From positions 62,001 through 126,000 of the forward strand of contig JACPGE010000122.1 of the NCBI GenBank assembly GCA_016182605.1: a DNA stretch of 64,000 nucleotides, written 5' to 3'. A program made the position numbers and the translations under genes. Source of the DNA: Candidatus Hydrogenedentota bacterium (GTDB lineage Bacteria > Hydrogenedentota > Hydrogenedentia > Hydrogenedentales > JAEUWI01). The notes beneath the pieces are model-generated. The model was not told the DNA's origin and made no database searches. It saw only the letters and a program-made list of their open reading frames with translations. The stretch's first letter is position 1. Each line of letters opens with the position of its first letter. Of the stretch, positions 29,086 through 38,553 are shown piece by piece.

Positions 29086-30456
29086 ATGTCCCTGCTCGCC
29101 CCCCTGGATCCCGAACAACGCGCGTGGCGCTGGCGTATCCTGATCTCGACCTATTTCGCCTACGCCGGTTTCTACCTCGTCCGCAAAGTCTTCAATATTT
29201 GCAAGAGCACCCTGCAGAAATCGGTGGAGGACGGTGGCTACGGCATGTCCTACACCGATGTCGCCGACATCGGGGCCGCCTATCTCATCTTCTACATGCT
29301 GGGCCAGTTCTGCTGCAGCTTCATCGGCCGCAAATATGGACCCCGGGTCATTATCCTCGGCGGGCTCGCGCTCTCCATGGCCTGCAACGTCGTCTTCGGC
29401 TTTGCCAACTCCTACACCACCTTCCTCGTCTTCATGGCCTTCAACGGTCTCGTCCAGGCCGCCGGTTGGCCCGGCGTCGTCGGCGGTGTGGCGGAATGGC
29501 TCCGGAAACACGACCGCGGCACCATTATGGGCATCTGGTCCACCAACTACGTGGTGGGCAATATCATTGTCAAGTGGCTCGGCGGCATGCTCCTCCTGCA
29601 CTACTCCAAGACCGGCCTCGATGCCAATGGCGCGCAACTCTACGACTGGCACCTGGGCGTGCGCTACGCCTTCCTCGGTTGTACGCTTCTCGCCTTCGCC
29701 ATCTGGTGGCTCGTGTACTTTTGGCAGCGCAACCGCCCGGAAGACGTGGGCCTCGATCCCATCGTCCAGCCCGAAGACCGGGAAGATGAGACCGTCATGG
29801 CGTCCAATGAGGAGCGCGTCACCTTCCGCGAATACCTCGCCCTCCTCTTCAATCCTATCGTGCCCATCATGGGCGCCTGCTACTTCTCCATCAAGTTCCT
29901 CCGCTATGCCCTGGATTCCTGGCTCCCCACCTTTCTCAGTCTCCAAGGCATGGACGTTGCCAGCGCCTCCTTTTATTCCTCCATCTTCGACTGGACCGGC
30001 CTCGTCGGCGCCATCGTCGCAGGCTATGCCCTCGACCGATGGTTCAAGGGCCGCTGGGACATCCTGTGCTGGCTCCTCGGCTTCGGTCTCATCGCCGGCT
30101 ACTACGCCGTCATGCAGTTCGGCGCCAACCCCTACCTCCTCGCCGTCAGCTTCGGCCTCGTCGGCTTCATGCTCTACGGCCCCGACACCCTGCTGTGCGG
30201 CGCCGCGGCCGTCATTGTCGCGGGAGAACGCAACGCCGTCGCCGTCGCCGGGCTCGTCAATGGCATCGGCAGCATCGGCCCTGTCGTGCAGGAACTGCTC
30301 ATCGGACGCCTCCTCGACAGCGACACAACGGCGGGGGCGCTGCGGAGCACCAACATTCTCGGACTCAGCATGAGCGTGGTCTATCTCGTGCTCATGAGTA
30401 TCATCGTATTGCAAGTGATGTTGCGCAATCGAAGAAACAAGACAACCCAGACCTGA
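29086..30456 (+). CDS. MFS transporter, GlpT/organophosphate-antiporter-like
   Basis: Inner-membrane transporter of 456 residues with about 12 helices. The N-terminus WRILISTYFAYAGFYLVRKVFNICKSTLQ and the later LGQFCCSFIGRKYGPR, GLVQAAGWPGVVGGVAEWL and GIWSTNYVVGN segments match the organophosphate:phosphate antiporter family (GlpT, UhpT). ATG 29086 has AGAGGAGA upstream; the track ORF opens 279 bases earlier. It is followed by an SDR gene 14 bases later and an aminotransferase gene, so it may move a sugar phosphate or glycerol phosphate linked to that pathway. Confidence 0.8.
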   Translation: MSLLAPLDPEQRAWRWRILISTYFAYAGFYLVRKVFNICKSTLQKSVEDGGYGMSYTDVADIGAAYLIFYMLGQFCCSFIGRKYGPRVIILGGLALSMACNVVFGFANSYTTFLVFMAFNGLVQAAGWPGVVGGVAEWLRKHDRGTIMGIWSTNYVVGNIIVKWLGGMLLLHYSKTGLDANGAQLYDWHLGVRYAFLGCTLLAFAIWWLVYFWQRNRPEDVGLDPIVQPEDREDETVMASNEERVTFREYLALLFNPIVPIMGACYFSIKFLRYALDSWLPTFLSLQGMDVASASFYSSIFDWTGLVGAIVAGYALDRWFKGRWDILCWLLGFGLIAGYYAVMQFGANPYLLAVSFGLVGFMLYGPDTLLCGAAAVIVAGERNAVAVAGLVNGIGSIGPVVQELLIGRLLDSDTTAGALRSTNILGLSMSVVYLVLMSIIVLQVMLRNRRNKTTQT

Positions 30457-30470
30457 ATTGCGGGGAACCT

Positions 30471-31364
30471 ATGAAACAGAAACTTTGGGTAACCGGCTAC
30501 GGCGGTTTCGTGGCCAGTCACGTCGTCAAACTTGCCGGGCCGGAATGGGACGTGGTGGCCCTTTCGCGCCGGGAACTGCCGCACGTCAATCCACACGCGG
30601 AATACAGGATCCTCGATCTCCTGGACAAGGAGGCCGTCACCGCCGCCTTTACCGCCGCGCCGCCCGACGTCATCATTCATTGCGCCGCGATGGCCGACAT
30701 CGATTACAGCGAACGCAACCCGGAGGAGGCTACCGCCATTAACGTGGGTGTGCCGGCCCTGCTGGCCAACCTCTGCCGCGCCCACGAAACGCGCTTCATC
30801 TTCTGTTCCACCGACACCGTGTTCGACGGGGAAAAAGGCTCCTACCGGGAAGCCGACCTGCCCCATCCCGTGAATCACTATGGCCGGACCAAGGCGGAGG
30901 CGGAACGCATCGTCGCGGAGGCCCTGGAGGATCACGTGATCGCGCGCGTCGCCCTGGTAATGGGCCTGCCCGCGCTCTCCGGCGGAAACACCTTCCTCGC
31001 CAAACTCATGAACAACCTGGAGGCAGGCACCGCCACACCCTTCCCGCAAAATGAAGTGCGCTCTCCCATCGACGCGATCACCCTGGCCACGGCCCTCCTG
31101 GAACTGGGCAACCACGGCTACAACGGGATTCTGCACCTCGCGGGCGCCTCCCAGCTCAACCGCTACAAGATTGGCCGCCACATCGCCAAGCATCTCGGCT
31201 ACACCACCGATCTCATCACCACGGCGGCCCCGAACGCCATGAAAGATCGCGCAACGCGGCCCCGGGACGTCTCCCTGGATGTTTCTTGGGCGCGCCAGGT
31301 TCTGGTTACACCCATGCTCACCATCGAAGAGAGCCTGAAGCTCATCTTCAACGACAAGGAGTAA
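30471..31364 (+). CDS. RmlD-like NAD-dependent sugar epimerase/reductase (SDR)
   Basis: A 297-residue extended SDR resembling dTDP-4-dehydrorhamnose reductase. Rossmann motif GYGGFVASHVV at the N-terminus, DVIIHCAAMADIDYSERNP in the middle, and catalytic Y-x3-K in NHYGRTKAEAE. The TDTVFDGEKGSYREAD stretch is typical of RmlD. It starts 14 bases after the transporter and ends 6 before the aminotransferase gene. Probably makes a deoxy- or amino-sugar nucleotide together with that aminotransferase. Confidence 0.8.
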   Translation: MKQKLWVTGYGGFVASHVVKLAGPEWDVVALSRRELPHVNPHAEYRILDLLDKEAVTAAFTAAPPDVIIHCAAMADIDYSERNPEEATAINVGVPALLANLCRAHETRFIFCSTDTVFDGEKGSYREADLPHPVNHYGRTKAEAERIVAEALEDHVIARVALVMGLPALSGGNTFLAKLMNNLEAGTATPFPQNEVRSPIDAITLATALLELGNHGYNGILHLAGASQLNRYKIGRHIAKHLGYTTDLITTAAPNAMKDRATRPRDVSLDVSWARQVLVTPMLTIEESLKLIFNDKE

Positions 31365-31370
31365 GTCCCC

Positions 31371-32564
31371 GTGGCAACCCCCATACAACATGGACTCGAG
31401 ATCAAGTTCGGCAGCGAGTACGGCCCGGAAGAAGAGCAGGCCGTATTGGAAATCATTCGCAAGGGCGCGCCCACGAGCGGCGATGCCTGCATCGCCTTCG
31501 AAGAGGAATTCGCCGCCTACTGCGGCACGAAACACGCCCGCGTCGTCAGCAACGGCACCGCCGCCCTCTTCATGTCCATGGCCGCCCTCGACATTCGGCC
31601 CGGCGACCACGTCATCACCACCCCCATGACCTGGATTGCCACGGCGGCAGCCCCGGCCACCCTCGGTGCGGACGTTGGCTTTGTGGACGTCGATCCCAAG
31701 ACCTTCAATCTCGATCCGAATCTCCTGGAAGCCGCGATCACGCCCAAGACCAAGGCCATCATCCCGGTGCATCTTTATGGGCAATGCTGCGACATGGACG
31801 CGATCCTCGCGATCGCGAACAAGCATGGCATTCCCGTGGTGGAAGACGCCTGCCACACCGCCGGCGGCGCCTACAAGGGCCGCAAGGCCGGCTCCATGGG
31901 CATTACCGGCTGCTTCAGTTTCCACGAACAAAAAAACATGTCCACCCTGGGCGAGGGCGGGGTCGTGGTCACCAACGACGCGGAAATCTTCGAGCGCATC
32001 GCCCTCTACCGCTCCCACTGCACCCGCGTCTACGGCAAGAGCACCAAGTATTGCCAGCTCGATGAAGCGAAGTTCCCCCAGGGAAAGCGCTTCTGGTGGC
32101 AGGATTTCGACGACGTGGGCTACAACTTCCGCATGACCGACGTGCAGGCCGCTGTCGGGCGGGTGCAATTGCGCAAGCTCGACGCCATGAACGATCGGCG
32201 CCGCGAAAGCGCCGCCATCATGACCGAAGGCCTGAAGGACATTCCCGGACTGACCTTGCCCCACACCGATCCCGGCTGCCACCACGTCTACCACCTCTAC
32301 CCCGTCGTCATTGACCCGGAAGTTTTCGGCCTCACCAAAGAAGACCTCGTCCACACCATGTACCACGAGAAGGGGATCAAGCTGGGGACCCACTACATTC
32401 CCCTCCACTGGTCCACCGCCTTTCAAAAACGCGGCTTCAAGCGCGGCCAGTTCCCTGTCGCCGAAATGGCCGCGGAACGCTTGGTCACGCTCCCCATCAA
32501 CCCCCGCCAGACTCAGGAAGGCCTCGATTATCTCATCGCGTGCTTCCACGAACTGGCGAAGTAG
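31371..32564 (+). CDS. DegT/DnrJ/EryC1/StrS-family aminotransferase
   Basis: PLP-dependent sugar aminotransferase of 397 residues. VSNGTAALFMSMAALDI, the TTPMTWIATAAAP stretch, VEDACHTAGGAYKGRKAGSMG and the PLP lysine in FSFHEQKNMSTLGEGG are diagnostic of the family. The start is GTG 31371 with AAGGAG about 10 bases upstream. It ends the operon; a strong hairpin follows 16 bases later. The preceding SDR presumably supplies the keto-sugar, and together they resemble the two halves of the fusion protein at 35872. Confidence 0.88.
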   Translation: MATPIQHGLEIKFGSEYGPEEEQAVLEIIRKGAPTSGDACIAFEEEFAAYCGTKHARVVSNGTAALFMSMAALDIRPGDHVITTPMTWIATAAAPATLGADVGFVDVDPKTFNLDPNLLEAAITPKTKAIIPVHLYGQCCDMDAILAIANKHGIPVVEDACHTAGGAYKGRKAGSMGITGCFSFHEQKNMSTLGEGGVVVTNDAEIFERIALYRSHCTRVYGKSTKYCQLDEAKFPQGKRFWWQDFDDVGYNFRMTDVQAAVGRVQLRKLDAMNDRRRESAAIMTEGLKDIPGLTLPHTDPGCHHVYHLYPVVIDPEVFGLTKEDLVHTMYHEKGIKLGTHYIPLHWSTAFQKRGFKRGQFPVAEMAAERLVTLPINPRQTQEGLDYLIACFHELAK

Positions 32565-32580
32565 TATCGCGAGCAACCTT

Positions 32581-32614
32581 TTGGGCCTCCCTCGGGCAAC
32601 CGCGGGAGGCCCAA
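32581..32614 (+). terminator. Hairpin terminator after the transporter-SDR-aminotransferase operon
   Basis: TTGGGCCTCCC and GGGAGGCCCAA form a perfect 11-base stem with a 12-base loop, followed by TTCCATCTT. Confidence 0.6.
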
Positions 32615-32729
32615 TTCCATCTTCAATTGCGGCTCACGAGAGTGCCCGTCGGCACCATTTCCTTCCGCCCGATGCGAAGTCTTATCCGGAACACTGCCTG
32701 CGGCCGTTCCTGCTTCAAAAAAGATCTTC

Positions 32730-32758
32730 TTGACGCAGGTCATTATGAACTTTATACT
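32730..32758 (+). promoter_or_regulatory. Strong sigma70-type promoter for the carbamoyltransferase
   Basis: TTGACG (32730-32735), exactly 17 bases, TATACT (32753-32758), 58 bases before the GTG start. The best promoter in the window. Confidence 0.75.
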
Positions 32759-32816
32759 GATAGTGGATACTATTTGAAATACTTGCCTGCCCCGGACACT
32801 CCAAGGAGGCTGACGG

Positions 32817-34718
32817 GTGATTCTCGGCCTGAGCTGTTCCCACAATGCGACCGCATGTCTAATCGACGATCACAGTGGTGAAGTGAAGTATTGCGCTTCC
32901 GAGGAGCGCTTCACGAGGCGCAAGCAGGAGTGGGGTTTCCCCGATAACAGCCTGCGCTACGCCCTCTCGCATGTTGCCCCGGCCCATCACATCAGCGCGG
33001 TGGCTGTGGGGGAAACCAGCAATCAGCGCTTCGCCACCGCCGCCTTCGCGGAATTCCTCAATCTCGCCCCCTACGCCGAACGCGATGCGCTCCTGCGCAG
33101 GAAGAGCGCCCTCTTGTCGATCTTCCTCGGCGAGGCCGCAGGCCGCTTGTCCGGGCGCTCTCACGATCTGCGCGCCCTGCTTGCGCAAAAACTGCGCGGC
33201 CTCGGCATCGATGCCTCAATTCGTTACTTCGACCACCATCATGCACATGCCGCCGCCGCCTACTATGGCTCCCCGTTCCCGCGCGCGCTGGTCATTACCC
33301 TGGACGGAGAAGGCGATGGCAACATGGGTTCCATCTGGCACGGGCAGGACTCCACCCTCATCTGCCGCAAGCGTTTTCCGGCACGCCAGTCGTTGGGCCT
33401 GTTCTACAAAATGATTACGGCGTTGCTCGGCTACCGTGTGAACCGCGACGAAGGAAAAGTCATGGCCCTCGCCATGCGCGGTGATTCCAACCGCTATTAC
33501 GCTGAACTGGCGTCATTCCTGAAAATGCGCTCCTCCGGCGGCCAATGTACGGTCTATTCCCCGGCTGCCGCGCTCCTCGTTGACGGCTGGAGCCGCCACA
33601 ACCTTTCCCTCCTGCGCGCCTTCGGCCACCTGGGCCGCACGTGGCGCGCCCAATCCTGGGAATCCCTGTGGAATGCCATTCTGCAACACGAGGCCGAGAT
33701 CCTCTTCGCCCCCGTGGGGCTGCCGCCACGTGCCCAGCGCGATTGGACGTGGCAAACCGGCATTGCCGCCGCGGCCCAGCGCCTCATTACCGAGTGTACC
33801 GTTACGATTCTCTCCGAAGCCCTGTCCCAGGATCCTGAAAGCGCTGTCGCGGCAGCAGGCGGACTTTTCGCCAATGTGTGTGTTAACCGGAGCATTCTGG
33901 AATCGTTCCCGGGGATCTCGCTCTATGTTCACCCCGGCATGGGAGATGAGGGGCTTGCCTTTGGCGCAGCCGCCCAGTGTTTTGCCGATTGTCAAACGGA
34001 AGCAGCGTTCCGGCCCGTCATGCCCCACGTGTATTTGGGACCTCCGCCAACCCAGCACCTGCATGACCCTCTGCCTCGCGGCGATCACACATGGACAGCC
34101 GCCTCGGAGGATGATCTTGCCGCCGTGGTCGCGCGTGCAATCGCCGCCGGACGCGTTGCCGGTATCTGCCGGGGCAATATGGAATACGGTCCCAGAGCCC
34201 TCGGCAACCGCTCCATCCTCGCGCATCCTGGCTTGGCACAATTGCCTGCCGCACTCAACAAACGACTGGGGCGTTCCGTTTTCATGCCCTTCGCGCCTGC
34301 GGTGCTCGATTGCTGCATGGACGAGATATTCGACGCGGCGTATTTGGACGAGGCGCGACTCGCCACGAAGTACATGACGCTGGCCATTCCGGTTGCCCCC
34401 GCTTGGCGGGAACGGCTTGCGGCCGTGGTTCATGACGATGGCACAGCACGGCCCCAGCGCCTGGACGCAGAAAGCAACTCCTTCCTCCATAAGTTGATCA
34501 CGTGTTTCTTGAAGGAGACGGGCCTGGGGTGCGTGCTCAACACCTCCTTCAACCGCCATGGCGAACCCATCGTGCGCACGGCGGAAGAAGCGTATATGGC
34601 ATGGCAGGCACGGGCCGTCGATATCCTTGTTGTCGGCCAGACGTGCTATGCCCGGGAATCGATGGAGCCGTTTGGAGCGCGAAGCACCACGGCCACCATG
34701 GTACGGTGCCCCGCGTAG
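32817..34718 (+). CDS. NodU/CmcH-family carbamoyltransferase
   Basis: Transfers a carbamoyl group from carbamoyl phosphate to a sugar or natural-product hydroxyl. 633 residues, the usual length. The N-terminal ASKHA domain has ILGLSCSHNATACLID, SEERFTRRKQEWGFP, YFDHHHAHAAAAYYGS (metal/active-site histidines) and TLDGEGDG; the C-terminal domain has YGPRALGNRSILAHP and NTSFNRHGEPIV. GTG 32817 with AGGAGG 7 bases upstream. Own promoter, so probably monocistronic. The 3' end overlaps the convergent methyltransferase gene by 73 bases. Confidence 0.9.
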   Translation: MILGLSCSHNATACLIDDHSGEVKYCASEERFTRRKQEWGFPDNSLRYALSHVAPAHHISAVAVGETSNQRFATAAFAEFLNLAPYAERDALLRRKSALLSIFLGEAAGRLSGRSHDLRALLAQKLRGLGIDASIRYFDHHHAHAAAAYYGSPFPRALVITLDGEGDGNMGSIWHGQDSTLICRKRFPARQSLGLFYKMITALLGYRVNRDEGKVMALAMRGDSNRYYAELASFLKMRSSGGQCTVYSPAAALLVDGWSRHNLSLLRAFGHLGRTWRAQSWESLWNAILQHEAEILFAPVGLPPRAQRDWTWQTGIAAAAQRLITECTVTILSEALSQDPESAVAAAGGLFANVCVNRSILESFPGISLYVHPGMGDEGLAFGAAAQCFADCQTEAAFRPVMPHVYLGPPPTQHLHDPLPRGDHTWTAASEDDLAAVVARAIAAGRVAGICRGNMEYGPRALGNRSILAHPGLAQLPAALNKRLGRSVFMPFAPAVLDCCMDEIFDAAYLDEARLATKYMTLAIPVAPAWRERLAAVVHDDGTARPQRLDAESNSFLHKLITCFLKETGLGCVLNTSFNRHGEPIVRTAEEAYMAWQARAVDILVVGQTCYARESMEPFGARSTTATMVRCPA

Positions 34719-35653
34719 TCTGTCTTCAGCACTTCGCATCCCTGCGCCCGTGCCATGCGCGTGATGCGCCGGAGAGAAATGTTGTGCACGTACGGCGTGA
34801 TGCATTGGTCCATGAACAGGGTGCGAAGCGTTGCCTTATCCAGTTCCTGTCGCAATAGCCAGCGCCCGGGCTTCCGAAGAAGCACGCCGTAGAGCGCAAA
34901 AAACGGGGCGATCACACCGGGATGGCCGTGCCAATAACACCAGCGTACCGGCGCGGCGAGGCGATGTATCAGCCAGTGAAACGGGGATCCCCAGTGATAT
35001 GTCGCCACGCACAGCGTGCCGCCCGGCAAGGCGATCCGGACCAATTCACGAAATGCCGCTTCCGGATCCGGTGTGTGGTGCAACACGCCATAACACAGCA
35101 CACGCGAACAGGCGTCATCAGGCAGCGGCAGGTGTGCCGCGTCGGCGGCACAAACCCGGTACCCCTCTTCGCGCAAGGCCGGCAATGCCATCGACGCTAT
35201 GTCGATTCCCGTGATGCCGCCCTGATGCACGCCAAGACTCACGGCCGTTCGCAGCCAATCGCCGCCGCCGCAACCCACCTCCAGCAGGCCTCCGGCCTCC
35301 GCGCATTCCTCCAGCCATTGCATCAGCAGCGGGTGCAGGGCGCGGCGCGCATCGCTGTGCGTCATACTGCCAAAGGGGTGTGCGCCATAGAGAGCGCCTG
35401 CCGCGCGTGCGCCCGATCGGTGACCCGGAAACTTGCCGGTCATCGTGAACTCCCAAGGGTTGATTCCATCAATAGTTCTAACACACCGGGACGCTATTTG
35501 CATCTCCGGAATGGGTGCATCCAGATGCATTGCCGCACGAAGCAGCGTATCTTCTCCGGCCAGTGGATAACCACGAGCCGGGGTGCTCGCGCAACTGCCC
35601 ATCTGAATCTGCAACGTGAAGGGCACCATCCCCGGCGGCGACGTAACGCCCAC
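34646..35653 (-). CDS. Class I SAM-dependent methyltransferase
   Basis: Methyltransferase of up to 335 residues. Motif I LLEVGCGGGDWLR, then GIDIASMALPAL, AADAAHLPLPDDACSRVLCYGVLHHTPDPEAAFREL, the classic UbiE/COQ5-like order, followed by an uncommon basic C-terminal half. The true start is uncertain: the first residues (GVTSPPGMVPFTLQ) look non-coding, and Met at 35530 or within ...NPWEFTMTGKFPGHR is plausible. The end overlaps the convergent carbamoyltransferase gene by 73 bases. It may methylate a sugar or lipid of the same glycan pathway. Confidence 0.75.
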   Translation of the reverse strand: MGVTSPPGMVPFTLQIQMGSCASTPARGYPLAGEDTLLRAAMHLDAPIPEMQIASRCVRTIDGINPWEFTMTGKFPGHRSGARAAGALYGAHPFGSMTHSDARRALHPLLMQWLEECAEAGGLLEVGCGGGDWLRTAVSLGVHQGGITGIDIASMALPALREEGYRVCAADAAHLPLPDDACSRVLCYGVLHHTPDPEAAFRELVRIALPGGTLCVATYHWGSPFHWLIHRLAAPVRWCYWHGHPGVIAPFFALYGVLLRKPGRWLLRQELDKATLRTLFMDQCITPYVHNISLRRITRMARAQGCEVLKTDYAGHRTMVAVVLRAPNGSIDSRA

Positions 35654-35829
35654 GCAGTTTCCTCACCCACTCCACTACTCCCAGTCACTGGCCGTGAGCA
35701 TTGTGGAATTACGTCAAGGCGCACGCGATCCAAAAAGCATTGCGCCCGTTCCTGACCCAAGGGAAATCGGCCCCGCCGTTGCTCCTCACCGGCCGTATAT
35801 GGCAGTGGCGCCCGCCGCCCTTCCACGCG

Positions 35830-35835
35830 TATACT
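35830..35835 (+). promoter_or_regulatory. TATACT -10 box for the SDR-DegT fusion gene
   Basis: TATACT lies 36 bases before ATG 35872; no good -35 is visible. Confidence 0.35.
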
Positions 35836-35871
35836 CTCCGCTCACACTTACGGCATAGGGAGTCTTGGCGT

Positions 35872-38055
35872 ATGCGGGTTCTTTTGACGGGTGGCGGCGG
35901 CTATCTTGGCACGTGTGCCGCCCAACGGCTGCTCGATGAGGGCCACACGGTTCGCATCTTCGATCGCTTCTGCTTCGGCGAGGAGGCCGTCGCGGCCCTG
36001 CGCACGCACGGCCAATGCGAGATTGTCTCCGGCGACATCCGGCGTCTGCACGAATTCCCGGCCCTCATGAAAGACATCGAGGCCGTCATCCATCTTGCCG
36101 GTCTGGCGAACGACCCCTCCTGCGACCTCAACCCCGACATGGCCGAAGATGTCAACGTGGAGAGTTCCCTGGAACTTGCGCGGCTCGCTTCCCAGTTGGG
36201 CGTGCGGCGTTTCGTCCTGGCCTCCTCCTGCACCGTATACGGACGCGGCGTCTTTGCCATTCTCGACGAATCCAGCCCGGCCAACCCCGTGTCCACCTTT
36301 GGCAAGACCAAACTCAGCGCCGAAAAGGCCGTGCTATCCCTCAAAACCGAGGGCTTTGAGCCCGTCATTGCGCGTCTCGGCACCCTCTTTGGCGTGTCGC
36401 CGCGCATGCGCTTCGACCTGGCCGTGAACCAGATGGTGGCCACCGCCCTGCGCCAGGGCCATATTATCGTCCGCGGCGGCGGCAGCCAATGGCGCCCCTT
36501 CATTCACGTGAGCGACGCGGCCCGCGCCTTGCACACCATGATGGAGGCCCCGGCGGAGAAGGTGTCGGGGCGCGTATTCAACACGGGCGACAGCCGCCTC
36601 AACTACCAGATCGGCGATCTCGCGGAAAAGGTGGCCGCTTCCATAGGCGGCATCCAGGTGGAACTGGCCAAGGACGACGACGACCTGCGCAATTTCCGGG
36701 TGCAGTTCGATCGTATTTGGGACACGCTCGGCTTCTCCTGCATGACCACGCTGGAGCAGGGCATCCAGGAAGTGCGCGCCTGGCTGAACGCCCGCCCGGA
36801 ATGTGAACCGTTCGACGAACAGTATTTCAACGTGGGCCGCATGAAGCGCCTCCTGGCCACCCCGGTCGATGAGGGCGGGGAACCCGTGGCGGCACGATTT
36901 ATCCCGCTCGGCAAGCCCAGCCTGGGCCCCGAAGAAGAGCAGGCCGTGCTGGAAACGCTCCGCAGCGGCTGGCTCACCTCCGGTGCCCACCTCCCGGCCT
37001 TTGAATCGGCGTTTTCCAAGACGGTCGAAGCTCCCTACACCATTGCGGTAAATTCTTGCACTGCGGCGCTGCACCTGTGTCTCGTGGATATGGGCGTGGG
37101 CCCCGGCGACGAAGTTATCACTGCCCCCATCACCTGGGTCTCCACGGCGAACACCATCGTAAACATGGGCGCCAAACCCGTCTTCGTGGACGTGCAGCCC
37201 GACACGCTCAACCTGGATCCCGAACTCCTGGAAGCCGCGATCACCTCGCGCACCAAGGCAATCATGCCCGTGCACCTGGCCGGCCACCCGGCGGACATGA
37301 CCCGGATCCGGGCCATCGCGGCGAAGCACGGGATACCCATCGTGGAAGACGCCGCCCACGCGCTCGGCGCACGCTACCGCGGCGCCTGCATCGGGGCGTA
37401 CAGCGAATACACCTGCTTCAGTTTTTACGCCATCAAGAACATCACCACCATGGAAGGCGGCATGATCTCCACCATGGACGCGGACCGGGCCGAGCGGCTG
37501 CGGCGCCTGGCGTTCAACGGCCTGAGCGCCACCGCCTGGGACCGCTACGGCCGCAGTTCCGTGCCCCACCCGCTGGAGGTGGCGGTGCCCGGTTACAAGT
37601 ACATCATGGGCAATGTCAGCGCGGCCATGGGCCTGGAACAGCTCAAGAAGTTCGAGACCTTCAAGGCGGCCCGGAAGCGCGTGGCGAATATGTATCAGGC
37701 CGTGCTGGCGGAAGTGGATGAAATAGACCTGCCTCCGGTGCGCGAGTACATCGACCACGCGTGGCACCTCTATGTCATCCAGTTGAACTTGGACCGGCTC
37801 TCCCGAACCCGGGACGAAATCGCCTACGACCTGCGCCGGGAGAATGTCGGCTCCGGTATCCACTTTTACGGACTCCATTTGCACCAATGGTACCGCGAGC
37901 ACTTGGGGTTATCGCCCGAGTCCTTCCCGGAGTCGACCCGGGCGTCCAACTGCATCTTGTCGATACCCCTGCACCCCCAGATTACCGACAAGAACGTGCA
38001 GGAAGTGGTCGCCGCACTGAAGAAGGTCCTCCACCACGCCAAAAAGATGGTATGA
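35872..38055 (+). CDS. Fusion of an extended SDR and a DegT-family aminotransferase
   Basis: A single 727-residue chain carrying two sugar-nucleotide enzymes. Residues 1 to about 310: SDR with GGGGYLGT Rossmann motif, HLAGLANDPS, ASSCTVYG and TRPF-like GSQWRPFIHVSDAARA. The catalytic YxxxK is changed: STFGKTK gives Phe143 and Lys147. From about residue 350: DegT aminotransferase with LGPEEEQAVLETLRSGWLTSG, NSCTAALHLCLVDM, VEDAAHALGARYRG and PLP lysine in FSFYAIKNITTMEGG. ATG 35872 is at the Rossmann strand; the track ORF starts 57 codons earlier. No frameshift or stop separates the halves, so the fusion is real as sequenced. The substrate is unknown. Confidence 0.88.
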   Translation: MRVLLTGGGGYLGTCAAQRLLDEGHTVRIFDRFCFGEEAVAALRTHGQCEIVSGDIRRLHEFPALMKDIEAVIHLAGLANDPSCDLNPDMAEDVNVESSLELARLASQLGVRRFVLASSCTVYGRGVFAILDESSPANPVSTFGKTKLSAEKAVLSLKTEGFEPVIARLGTLFGVSPRMRFDLAVNQMVATALRQGHIIVRGGGSQWRPFIHVSDAARALHTMMEAPAEKVSGRVFNTGDSRLNYQIGDLAEKVAASIGGIQVELAKDDDDLRNFRVQFDRIWDTLGFSCMTTLEQGIQEVRAWLNARPECEPFDEQYFNVGRMKRLLATPVDEGGEPVAARFIPLGKPSLGPEEEQAVLETLRSGWLTSGAHLPAFESAFSKTVEAPYTIAVNSCTAALHLCLVDMGVGPGDEVITAPITWVSTANTIVNMGAKPVFVDVQPDTLNLDPELLEAAITSRTKAIMPVHLAGHPADMTRIRAIAAKHGIPIVEDAAHALGARYRGACIGAYSEYTCFSFYAIKNITTMEGGMISTMDADRAERLRRLAFNGLSATAWDRYGRSSVPHPLEVAVPGYKYIMGNVSAAMGLEQLKKFETFKAARKRVANMYQAVLAEVDEIDLPPVREYIDHAWHLYVIQLNLDRLSRTRDEIAYDLRRENVGSGIHFYGLHLHQWYREHLGLSPESFPESTRASNCILSIPLHPQITDKNVQEVVAALKKVLHHAKKMV

Positions 38056-38089
38056 TTGGGTGTAACCCGGTGGGAGACCCAGAGCCGTG

Positions 38090-38539
38090 ATGGACCTGAC
38101 ATTTGCCGCAGTCGACTTCAATCTGAAGAAATGCGCCCGGTGCAAGCACCTGTATTTCCAGGTGGATTCCCCCGTTTGCGAGAGCTGTATGCCCGATGAG
38201 GAGGACGATTTCCACCGGATTCGGGACTCCATCATCGCCAATCCCGGGGCAAACGCGGAAAAAGTGGCCAAAAAGGCCAATGTTTCCTTGGGTTGCGTCA
38301 TGCGAATGATCGAGGCAGAGCGCCTCGCCCACAATGTGCCCAGCGAAAAAATCCGCTGCGGACGTTGCGGGGGCCGTGCCCTGAGCGCCAGCAAACGCCT
38401 CTGTAACCGCTGTCTCGCCGTCCTGGAGCGCCAAGTCATCGAAGCCATGATCGAACTGCGGCCCAAATACGCCCCCAAACGCATGCGCGGCAAGATGAAC
38501 GACATTCACGCGTTGGTGTCCCAGAAGCGCCGCTCCTGA
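38090..38539 (+). CDS. Zinc-ribbon/HTH protein resembling the YvyF-type (TIGR03826-like) family
   Basis: Putative regulatory protein of 149 residues. A zinc ribbon CARCKHLYFQVDSPVCESC (about 15-33) is followed by a helix-turn-helix-like stretch (EKVAKKANVSLGCVMRMIEAERL) and a second ribbon CGRCGGRALSASKRLCNRC. The layout resembles the flagellar-operon protein YvyF, but no flagellar gene is nearby. The start could be GTG 38087 or ATG 38090. It lies 34 bases after the fusion gene and 14 bases from a convergent neighbour. Confidence 0.6.
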   Translation: MDLTFAAVDFNLKKCARCKHLYFQVDSPVCESCMPDEEDDFHRIRDSIIANPGANAEKVAKKANVSLGCVMRMIEAERLAHNVPSEKIRCGRCGGRALSASKRLCNRCLAVLERQVIEAMIELRPKYAPKRMRGKMNDIHALVSQKRRS

Positions 38540-38553
38540 GCGGACCCCAGCAG

